Origin: Aschersonia sp. MBC 622
Taxonomy: Eukaryota > Ascomycota > Sordariomycetes > Hypocreales > Clavicipitaceae
Assembly: GCA_030782805.1 (NCBI GenBank)
Contig: JARJPL010000392.1
Span: 1-64,000 of the forward strand
Direction of reading: 5' to 3'
Length of the DNA: 64,000 nt
A program made the position numbers and the translations under genes. The notes beneath the pieces are model-generated. The model made no database searches and had not been told where the DNA came from. It saw only the letters and a program-made list of their open reading frames with translations. Shown piece after piece: positions 55,479 through 64,000 of the stretch (position 1 is the first letter of the stretch; every line of letters begins with the position of its first letter).

Positions 55479-57177
55479 ATGATGCCGCGTCTTGTTTCAT
55501 TGTTAATTTACGTTGAGCTACGTCACGTGCTTTCGATGTGGCGTGAGGATGTAATGCGATCAGGATGTTCAAAGGGCAGCGGGCCAGGGGTGGACTGGCA
55601 AGTCGTAATTGGCAAGTCATATATAGTTGCTTGATCTGGGGTCGCAATTTGCGGCGCCAGGCTTAATACATCACGGTTCATCTCTGGACTTGTTATGTTA
55701 GCTTCACGAATAGCTCCATCGCGCGTGAGTTCTCCTATACGCAAGTTGCCGTCTTGTGAGCCATTTGAGCCCCAAGAAATTCCTCCCGCAACCTGCAGTG
55801 GCCAAGCCATCTTCTGGATATTCCGATCGTAGTGTTTATTAGTCACTGCGCTATTCTCGGCGGCGATCTAGAATTCCGAGATGCAATGTCCGTGCCAGGC
55901 TAGCTATCCACAGCGATTCACCTGGCGGGTGTAGTGACAGCCCTTGACTCTTCCAATCTGATAAATGTCGAGTCACGATGTATCAACGGCATCTAGATTG
56001 TCGAGAGCCAATTAGCAGTCGTCTCTTGTCAAAAAGCAAACCGCCATCAGTGGCATGCCATCGGGAGCTTTGCCCAGGCGAGTATTTGAGTGTGGAGAGC
56101 TGGCCGATGGTGGCTGTGGGACAACTTTTGGAAAGAGGTTGTGATGAAATGGGCCCCTTAATAATCTTAGTCGAGCCTACGTGTGTTTTACAGTTAGTCA
56201 AGGCAAACGCCCACAAGCGCATCGCTGTTGAAGTGCATGACTCGTCCGCGAGTGTCTGGGTAGATTTGATTTGGCAATTATTGTTCATGCGCGACATCTG
56301 TCCATTGACTGCTTCACAGGCAGGCACACGTGGCCTGGAGACTCTTCGAGGTGAGCCAGAGGTGAGCGCACAAGTGCTCCACTACAATACCTCTTTGCGG
56401 CAGGTAGTACCTACCAATAGCGACTGTTGCTCCTAGCATTCTAGGAATAGGGAAGAGTCTACCAGTCAGCAGCAGCGAGGACAAAGAATTGCTGCTATTC
56501 GTATTTATGAAAGACAGAAGTTGCAGCAGTGTTTCCAGTAGCAAACAAAGTTCAATGTGCATTTTCGTCGTATCAATCCGGTTGACACGGACCCATCACA
56601 ATCTGAGGCGGCTCCTGGGAGCGGGTTTCGATAGCATTCTACCGTCATCCCGGCGAAAAGGGCCACTAGAGACCAGGTGACTGCCGCCGTACCTAGGCTC
56701 CTGTAAACGCGCTCTGGGACACCTGGGCCACTTTCGAATTCTGTTAGCACAGGGCGGCTCGCGCTGAGACACGGCTAAATTGTTAATAGAGAGAGCTAAA
56801 GACGCACCAAAGATGCACCAAAGGAGTACCAAAGAGGAGCCAAAGAGGCACCAGAAAGGCCCCGAAAGGCCACAAGATGGCAACATGGAAGTCCCCACCC
56901 GGTTGTAGCTCAACCAACCCCCGCATAAATTTTAGGGTCCTCAAATCAACGTGTCCTTTATGTCGGGGTAGCTTTCCTCATCTAAGACCCGAATTCCTGC
57001 ATCGTTTGTCTCTTCTCTTCCATCTCTCTTCTTCTGTTCAACCTCACCCTTGGTATTTCTCTCTGCCCTTTTGAGCGCTGGGTCGTCATTGGCACATTTC
57101 TGCCCATCTGCCAGTTTCTCTTTTAATTCCCCCCTCTGTCTCCCCTTTCCCTGGCTCATCTGTCCACATTTCGCATC
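55479..57177. other. Intergenic with short tandem repeats
   Basis: This 1.7 kb spacer contains a degenerate tandem repeat at about 56801-56872 and a CT-rich calnexin leader (about 57010-57170). A 152-codon + strand frame at 55978 has no family features and is not called. Confidence 0.5.
56801..56872. repeat. Degenerate 10-13 bp tandem repeat
   Basis: About six imperfect copies of a GCACCAAAGA-like unit drift into CCGAAAGG copies on the right. No coding role is evident. Confidence 0.55.
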
Positions 57178-59047
57178 ATGAAGTTCAACTCTGTTGCCGC
57201 TGCCACTGCGGCCGTCGTGCTCGCTGGAGTCGCTCACGCTGACGAGGCTGAGGCTTCGCCCGTTGCCGTTGAGCTTCCCACCTTCACTGTGAGTCTGCCT
57301 CGTCTCAATGGCAACAGTCGCATCGTCGCCGCCGATTGCCACCTAAAAGCACACCTCGCTGACTCTACCTTCCTCTAGCCCACCGCCATCAAGGCCGACT
57401 TCCTCGAACAGTTTACCGATGATTGGGAGAAGCGCTGGAAACCTTCCACCGCCAAGAAGGATATGAAGGGCGCCGACAAGGAGGAAGAGGAATGGGCCTA
57501 CGTCGGTCAGTGGGCTGTTGAGGAGCCTACCGTCTACAAGGGCACCGAGGGCGACAATGGTCTCGTTGTCAAGAACCCTGCCGCCCACCACGCCATCTCC
57601 GCCAAGTTCCCCAAGAAGATTGACAACAAGGGCAAGACTCTCGTCGTCCAGTACGAGGTCAAACTTCAGAGTAAGTTAACGTCACTCGATCCATCGCCGC
57701 GCAATCGCTGACCCGGCTTCGCAGACGGCCTCGAATGTGGTGGTGCCTACATGAAGCTTCTGCGCGACAACAAGGCCCTCCACCAGGACGAGTTCAGCAA
57801 TGCTACTCCCTACGTCATCATGTTTGGTCCCGACAAGTGCGGCCACACCAACAAGGTGCACTTCATCTTCAACCACAAGAACCCCAAGACTGGCGAGTAC
57901 GAGGAGAAGCACCTCACCTCCCCCCCTACGGCCAAGATTGTCAAGACAACGGAGCTCTACACTTTGATTGTCAACCCCAACAACACCTACGCCATCCGAC
58001 AGAACGGCGAGGAGGTCAAGTCTGGTTCTCTTCTCGAGGACTTTTCTCCTGCCGTAAACCCTCCCGCCGAGATCGACGACGAGAAGGATACCAAGCCTGA
58101 GGATTGGGTTGATCAGGCTCGTATTCCTGACCCCGAGGCCAAGAAGCCCGAGGACTGGGATGAGGAGGCACCCTTCGAGATTGTCGACGAGGATGCTACC
58201 AAGCCTGAGGACTGGCTCGATGAGGAGCCCCTCACCGTCGCTGACCCCGAAGCTCAGAAGCCCGAGGATTGGGATGATGAGGAGGATGGTGACTGGGTCG
58301 CCCCTACCGTTCCTAACCCCAAGTGCGCCGATGTCTCTGGCTGTGGTCCTTGGGAGAAGCCCCTGAAGAAGAACCCCGACTACAAGGGCAAGTGGACCGC
58401 CCCCTACATTGACAACCCCGACTACAAGGGACCTTGGGCTCCTCGCAAGATCAAGAACCCTGCCTATTTCGAGGACAAGACTCCCGCCAACTTTGAGCCC
58501 ATGGGAGCTGTAAGTGTTTTTTAACCTCAAAACGTCAACGACTTTGACTGACCATTCTCAGATTGGTTTCGAAATCTGGACCATGCAGAGTGACATCCTC
58601 TTTGACAACATCTACATTGGTCACTCGGTAGCCGACGCCGAGAAGCTTGCTGCCGAGACATTTGCTCCCAAGCACGCCGCCGAAAAGGCTCTGGCTGAAG
58701 CTGACAAGCCCAAGCCTGAGGACCCCAAGTCGCCCTCTGACCTCAAATTCCTCGATGACCCTGTCCTCTACGTCCGCGAAAAGGTTGATCTGTTCCTTAC
58801 CATTGCTCAGCGCGACCCCATCGAGGCCGTCCGATTCGTCCCCGAGGTGGCTGCTGGTATTGGCGCCATTCTCGTCTCCTTCATTGGTCTTGTCCTTGCC
58901 CTCATTGGCTTCGGCAGCGGCGCCGCTCCCGCTCAGGGCAAGAAGGCTGAGAAGAGCAAGAAGGAGGAAGGCTCCAAGGCCACCACGACTGGTGCCGATA
59001 AGGGCAAGGGTGAAGCTACTAAGCGTAATACCCGTAGCCAGAACTAG
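57178..59047 (+). CDS. Calnexin, ER lectin chaperone
   Basis: Calnexin holds monoglucosylated glycoproteins during folding in the ER. Exons are 57178-57288, 57379-57670, 57725-58509, 58562-59047, giving 557 residues. A signal peptide (about 1-21) leads into the lectin domain (CGGAYMKLL, HTNKVHFIFNHKNPKTGEYEEKH). The P-domain has repeated KPEDW(D/L) type-1 motifs (four around residues 275-350) and GPWxxxxxxNPxYKGxW type-2 motifs. The lectin domain then resumes (GFEIWTMQSDILFDNIYIG). A TM helix at about 495-520 (AAGIGAILVSFIGLVLALIGF) and a Lys-rich cytosolic tail complete the family order. A CT-rich leader precedes the ATG. It is housekeeping and unrelated to the synthetase except as a neighbour. 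Confidence 0.95.
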
Positions 59048-59972
59048 AGCACATGTACAGATCTGAGATGGGGGTGAAGGGCAGCGAAAGGCATGACGAG
59101 GCGGAATACCAAAATGAAATTACTTGTGATTAAAGCTGGAATTTGAGATGAAGCCAGATGTGTACGTTTGCACGACGCAATGTTTTAAGCCATCAAGTTA
59201 GAGCTGTGTGGAGATGCTAGTTGGCAATTTTGCCAGAATTAGAAACTAGGAAATGTGATTTTGATTGATTTAATCTCCGAGATGTATTGCTGAAGCCATG
59301 TTGATAAGTAACTTGTCAAGACGAAAATGTGTCACTTGTAAAGATAGAGTTCAAAGTCGCCAAGCTTTGCAAGGGACCAAGGACTTCCGAGAAATACCAG
59401 TGCCTTGAAATTGCTCCGCTTGTTCCACCTTGAGTCAGATCTGGGTAGATGCGCCCTCTGGGTAACTGATGGGTAGCCCGCATGGTGTCTACACAGTTGT
59501 TATGGTGGCTCACAACCAGCCAACAAACAGAGAGAGCGTCAGTCGAAATGTTGAAGCCATCGTGGGCGGACAGCCAAAGCAACCCCCCTCGCCCCCCGTC
59601 GTGCCGGTAACGGAGGGAAAAAAAGCGAGACGGCCGCTGCATTCAAGTACAAAACGGGCTGCGCCCTCGCCACCGCGGAAGCCGGCGGCCTAGCAAACTG
59701 TGTGGGTGAAAAGGCTGGGGGGGCCCACAAATGTTTCTCGAATACCCCGACCGTAACCGCGCCTTCTGGTACTTGTAAACCGTTCCGACCCCACGGCCGG
59801 TCTGGACAAAGAACAAATTCCCGCCCCAGATAAGAAGGCCCCCAAAGGTCCTTTCCTTTCTTGTTCTTTGCTTTTCAAGATTTTTGTAGGTTGTTTTCCT
59901 CTAACCATCCTCACCATATCCTACAATCCTTTCTAGCGATTGGAACGCCAATCGACTCCGTTGATTGTAAAG
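59048..59972. other. Intergenic, no gene seen
   Basis: This holds the 3' flank of calnexin and the promoter of the dehydrogenase. GC content rises after about 59560. No coding frame is supported. Confidence 0.55.
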
Positions 59973-61783
59973 ATGCGTCGGCTCATCTCCCGCAGCGTCT
60001 CTGTCAGCGCCGCCACCCGCTCGCCCGCCTCGTCTGCTGCTCCTCGCTCCTCGCTCGCCGCCATGTCGTCGTCGTCGTCGTCGTCAAGCAAGAGCAGCCA
60101 GGCCGCCGTGGCCGCACGACGCATCCACGCCACGGCCCGGCAGATGCGTCCTGCCACCGCCGCCGCCGCCGCCACCCTGACCTCGACCGCCACCAGCTAC
60201 CCGACGACGCACGACAAGATTCAGTCGGTCGAGGACACGCCATACTTTGTCGACAACAAGTTTGTCCAGTCCAAAGCGTCCAGCTTTATTGATCTGGCCG
60301 ACCCGGCCACCAACAACCTCGTCACCCGCGTCCCGCAAATGACCGACGAGGAGATGAGGGCCGCCGTCGCCAGCGCCGAAAAGGCGTTTGAGACGTGGCG
60401 CAACACGTCGGTGCTGCATCGCCAGCAAATCATGTTCAAGTTTGTCGCCCTCATCCGCGAAAACTGGGACCGCCTCGCCGCCAGCATTACTCTCGAACAG
60501 GGCAAGACCTTTGCTGACGCCAAGGGCGACGTCCTGCGTGGTCTGCAGGTCGCCGAGGCGGCTTGCGGCGCCCCCGAGCTGCTCAAGGGCGAGGTGCTCG
60601 AGGTTGCCAAGGACATGGAGACGAGAACCTATCGCGAGCCATTGGGCGTTGTCGCCGCCATCTGCCCTTTTAGTAAGACGAACATGACCATGTATAATTG
60701 TCCAGCCCTCGCTAACTGATTCACCTAGACTTTCCCGCCATGATTCCTCTCTGGTGCATCCCTATTGCCACCATCACCGGCAACACCCTCATTCTGAAGC
60801 CCTCGGAGCGCGACCCCGGCGCGGCCATGATTTTGGCCGAGCTCGTGCAAAAGGCGGGTTTCCCTGACGGCGTCGTCAACGTCATCCACGGCGCGCACAA
60901 GACGGTCGACTTTATCCTCGACGAGCCCGCCATCAAGGCCATTAGCTTCGTCGGCGGCAACAAGGCCGGCGAGTACATCTTCTCGCGCGGCTCCGCCAAC
61001 GGCAAGCGCGTGCAGGCCAACCTTGGCGCCAAGAACCACGCCGCCGTCCTGCCCGACTGCAACAAGAACCACTTCATCAACAGCGTCGTCGGTGCCGCCT
61101 TTGGCGCGGCCGGCCAGCGCTGCATGGCCCTCAGCACCCTCGTCATGGTGGGCGAGACCAAGGAGTGGCTGTCCGAGGTGGCCGAGAGCGCTCAGAAGCT
61201 CAAGGTCGACGGCGGCTTCGAGGACGGCGCCGACCTCGGCCCCGTCATCTCCCCGCACAGCAAGGATCGCATCGAGAAGCTCATCGCGTCGGCCGAGAAG
61301 GAGGGCGCCACCATCCTGCTCGACGGCCGCGGCTTCGCGCCCGCCAAGTACCCCAACGGCAACTTCATCGGCCCCACCATCATCTCCAACGTGACGCCAG
61401 ACATGACGTGCTACAAGGAAGAGGTTTTCGGCCCCGTTCTCGTCTGCCTCAACGTCGACACCATTGACGACGCCATCGACCTCATCAACAAGAACGAGTA
61501 CGGCAACGGCGTCGCCATCTTCACCAAGTCGGGTCCCACGGCTGAGACGTTCCGCCGCAACATCCAGGCCGGCCAGGTCGGCATCAACGTCCCCATCCCC
61601 GTCCCTCTGCCCATGTTCTCCTTTACCGGCAACAAGAAGAGCATCGCCGGCGGCGGCGCCAGCACCTTTTACGGCAAGCCCGGCATCAACTTTTACACGC
61701 AGCTCAAGACTGTCACGGCTCTGTGGCAGAGCAACGACGCCGTGGCCAAGAAGGCGTCGGTAGCTATGCCGACGCTGCAGTAA
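59973..61783 (+). CDS. Methylmalonate-semialdehyde dehydrogenase, mitochondrial (ALDH6)
   Basis: This CoA-acylating enzyme converts methylmalonate semialdehyde to propionyl-CoA at the end of valine catabolism. Exons are 59973-60672 and 60729-61783, giving 584 residues. The first about 75 residues are rich in Ser/Ala/Arg without acids, a mitochondrial presequence. It starts MRRLISRSVSV; the frame is open slightly upstream but has no ATG. The core has TTHDKI, FVDNKFV, LEQGKTFADAKGD, VAAICPFNFPAM across the intron, KPSERDPGA, SFVGGNKAGEYI and the nucleophile Cys365 in AAGQRCMAL. Lack of a general-base Glu motif is normal for the ALDH6 type. It is related to the depsipeptide only through valine metabolism, which also provides 2-ketoisovalerate. 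Confidence 0.93.
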
Positions 61784-62691
61784 GGAGGAGGCGGCGGTGA
61801 AGAGGGAGGCTTGTTGTGTTTTGATACTATGAAGTAGTTTTGCGTTGGCAATGGAGATAGGTCAAAAATCAGCAAAGGAAGAAAAAAAAGCTCGATTCGT
61901 TATCAAGACTCTAGTTGTTGGCACGTGAAAGTAGTGACATGTGTGTGATTATGCGTGCCATGACGTTGGCAATTTGCTGGAAGGTAAGTTGGTAAGGTAC
62001 CATGATATTAAGTTGTATTGACCTACTTTTCAGAATAGAATAAAGGACAAATCTAATTTTTTTCTCCCTTGGCATGTCGAATCGGCTGTCGTGAAGCGCT
62101 CATCAGACAGGACACCTTATTGTCCCTTTTTTTGGCTGTTGACTGGCCCGGGGAGTAATGATGGTGCGCCGCTGCGCCATTGACGGCGTGGAGGGCCGGC
62201 CGTCTGTCGCGGGAATAAGCAGAGCACGCGCGGGGGTGAGTGCGCCCATGCAACACGAGAACAAATGAACCAGATCCGGATTAAACTGACTACCAAAAAA
62301 AAAATTCATAATATATCTTGTTCAACGGTTGCCTATGTCCGTCCCGCGCACTAAACTGGATGGAGATAATTTTCAACATGGGCAACTTTCATTGTGGAAA
62401 CCACCTACCTAGTTTGATGGAAACCCACACCCTGTGATGGATACCGATCATCTTGAGCAATCGATATACCCGAGAGCACATTGTCCATCTGAATATCCGC
62501 TCAATAAAAAGAAACAACAACAACAACAAGGTTTGTCTGTTGTATATTTTCGAAATCTTAATAAAAAAATCTATACTCTCAAAATAACCTTTCCGCTACT
62601 GCTGTCGGCTTCGACCCCAAGGTTTCTGCTAATACAACTAACTCAATGCAAAGTCACATGGCAGCTACTGCCGCCGCCACCTACGGCCACA
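61784..62691. other. Intergenic, no gene seen
   Basis: This holds the 3' flank of the dehydrogenase and the upstream region of the F-box gene. A CAA repeat (about 62513-62528) and A-runs are present. No gene is supported. Confidence 0.5.
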
Positions 62692-62746
62692 ATGACAACG
62701 CGACACGGTCGATGCACTTCCTCCTACATACACCACCAGCACCAGC

Positions 62747-62782
<36 letters not shown>
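62747..62782. repeat. (ACG)n trinucleotide repeat
   Basis: Twelve ACG/GAC units lie upstream of the F-box ATG. In the frame of that gene they would read as poly-Asp, so the tract could be coding if an upstream start is used. Confidence 0.9.
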
Positions 62783-62784
<2 letters not shown>

Positions 62785-62979
62785 CATGATACCCGCCGTC
62801 GTTGGGGCAGCTTAACCCTGTACAAGCTGCGCGACGACATCATCCGCGGACCCGCGCTCTCCAAATACTGGGCCGCCGACGCCGCGAGTGCGCTCCGGCC
62901 CTCATCCCGGACCCGTCTCCGGCCGATAACGTCACCATCATCGACAGTCGCTACCATCACCACCACCACAACCACCACC

Positions 62980-64000
62980 ATGGATCTCGCCGACTTGCCA
63001 TACACCATATTTGCCGAGATCATCTCGTACCTCGCGCCGCACGAGGCCATCGCCGCGCGGCGCCTGTCCCGGGCCGTCTACGCAGCGCTGACCCGTGACG
63101 AGCTGTGCATCAGCCTGCTGCTGCACTATTTCCCCCGCGCCATCGAGTCCCGCGAACTGCGGCTTCTTCTGCGCCGCGGCGACCACGCCCTCCTCGACCG
63201 CGTGCCCTGGTCCCGCGCGCTGGCCGCGACCGCCCGCCGCTACCACCACCTCGGCACCGCGACGCCCCGCGTGACGGAAACGGTGCTCGCGCCCACGGCG
63301 GACAGGACCGACGACCACCTGCTGCGCGGCGTCACGCCATGGCACCGCGTCCTGCGCCTCGACGACAAGACGGCCGCTTTCCACTACTGGGACCCCTCGT
63401 GGACGTGCGACGCCGCCGCCGGCCTGCTCGTGCACCCGGTCGCGGGGCGGCGCTACGCCCTCCGGGACCTCGACACCGGTCGCACGTGGCCGGTGCCGTT
63501 TACGACCGAAGGCAGGATGGTGCGGCGTGTGCGCCTGAACCACGACACCTTGATCATTGAGTGGTGCGAGAAGCAGGCTATGCGCGAGGATGCCGGCGCG
63601 CACCGGCACTATGCCACGTTTTACGCCGTCGGGAGGGTGCAGAGCAAGAGCGACGACCTCGGCCACCAAGAGGAGGATCTGTACACGGTCAGAAAATATG
63701 CAAAGGATAGACCCAGCAACGACGACGACGGAGAGGCGAGAGGGGCGGAATGCGCCGTGACGTTTCGCGCGGAATGGAAGATTCACCGTCTCGGCCTCTT
63801 GCTGCGCCACCAGGACCGCTTCTTTTCTGCGCACAACAGCACACACTACGCAATCTACATATGGCAGCCCTCGCGCTCGCCGTGGGGCGAGCACGAGCCG
63901 CGCGAGAGGCTCGTCATCTGGGAGATTGACGCCGCGGCGATTGGCGGCGGCCCGCACATCATTGCGCAGCTGGCCGACCCGCAACTCGACCACTGGGGCG
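62980..64000 (+). CDS. F-box protein, truncated by window edge
   Basis: An open frame from ATG 62980 (accaccaccATGG) continues past base 64000 without a stop; 340 residues are visible. It opens with an F-box (MDLADLPYTIFAEIISYLAPHEAIAARRLSR), the Skp1-binding motif of SCF ubiquitin ligases. A long region follows with scattered Trp and beta-like strands (TPWHRVLRLDDKTAAFHYWD, ERLVIWEIDA), typical of fungal F-box proteins of unknown target. The frame is also open upstream to an ATG at 62692, which would add 96 residues including poly-Asp and poly-Thr; I prefer the inner start from its context and F-box position. A long opposite-strand frame over the same bases is a GC-rich shadow. Confidence 0.75.
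   Translation, partial: MDLADLPYTIFAEIISYLAPHEAIAARRLSRAVYAALTRDELCISLLLHYFPRAIESRELRLLLRRGDHALLDRVPWSRALAATARRYHHLGTATPRVTETVLAPTADRTDDHLLRGVTPWHRVLRLDDKTAAFHYWDPSWTCDAAAGLLVHPVAGRRYALRDLDTGRTWPVPFTTEGRMVRRVRLNHDTLIIEWCEKQAMREDAGAHRHYATFYAVGRVQSKSDDLGHQEEDLYTVRKYAKDRPSNDDDGEARGAECAVTFRAEWKIHRLGLLLRHQDRFFSAHNSTHYAIYIWQPSRSPWGEHEPRERLVIWEIDAAAIGGGPHIIAQLADPQLDHWG

Noticed and set aside
55978..56436. 152-codon ORF upstream of calnexin
   Set aside because: There is no recognisable protein pattern, and overlapping frames on the other strand are of similar quality.
56902..56925. Stem-like GGTTGTAGCTCAACC resembling a tRNA arm
   Set aside because: No cloverleaf, T-loop GTTCGA or anticodon arm can be formed around it.
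62938..63993. 351-codon minus-strand ORF opposite the F-box gene
   Set aside because: It is a GC-rich antisense shadow. The + strand frame has a clear F-box and good start context.
1..64000. CRISPR arrays, intact transposons, rRNA or tRNA genes
   Set aside because: No regularly spaced repeats, transposase or reverse-transcriptase frames, terminal inverted repeats or tRNA cloverleaf were found by eye. CRISPR would not be expected in a fungus.

Overview
The window is nuclear DNA of a filamentous ascomycete, most likely a hypocrealean insect-pathogen lineage (Beauveria/Cordyceps-like, Cordycipitaceae). Most genes carry 1-8 short GT-AG introns, intergenic spacers are 0.2-3 kb, and the proteins are typical of Sordariomycetes (Pil1/Lsp1 eisosome protein, Zn2Cys6 regulators, Cyp15-type WD40-cyclophilin). 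The species call is inference from recalled homologs; no search was run.

Layout. 0-14 kb is a housekeeping stretch: a Gly/His-rich protein, an eisosome BAR protein, inorganic pyrophosphatase, mitoribosomal mL53, the SNARE Sec20, methylthioribulose-1-P dehydratase, a C2H2 (Iec1-like) protein and DAHP synthase. 14-34 kb is more accessory and gene-sparse: a Zn2Cys6 factor whose zinc cluster appears to need a 3-nt microexon, a 14-TM MFS exporter, a 3 kb spacer with a GAA repeat and an AT-rich patch, a P450, a secreted beta-propeller, a single-pass membrane protein and a second Zn2Cys6 factor. 35-38 kb holds Cyp15 and an AIG1/FAR-17a membrane protein.

38-52.5 kb is the main locus. A broken FMN-dependent 2-hydroxyacid dehydrogenase lies beside a ketoisovalerate reductase (KIVR). 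KIVR is divergent, across a 2.24 kb spacer, from an intronless 3192-residue NRPS with order C-A-T-C-A(MT)-T-T-C. This is the cyclooligomer depsipeptide synthetase architecture (beauvericin, bassianolide, enniatin). KIVR would supply D-2-hydroxyisovalerate, the first A domain has a hydroxy-acid-type pocket (Gly for Asp235), and the second has an aromatic-type pocket with an N-methyltransferase. The best product guess is beauvericin.

54-64 kb returns to general genes: a GPI-anchored Ser-rich protein, calnexin, mitochondrial methylmalonate-semialdehyde dehydrogenase and an F-box protein cut by the window edge. No transporter or dedicated regulator lies next to the synthetase, so the recognisable biosynthetic unit is KIVR plus NRPS. 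All splice models were read by eye from splice consensus, frame and family knowledge.
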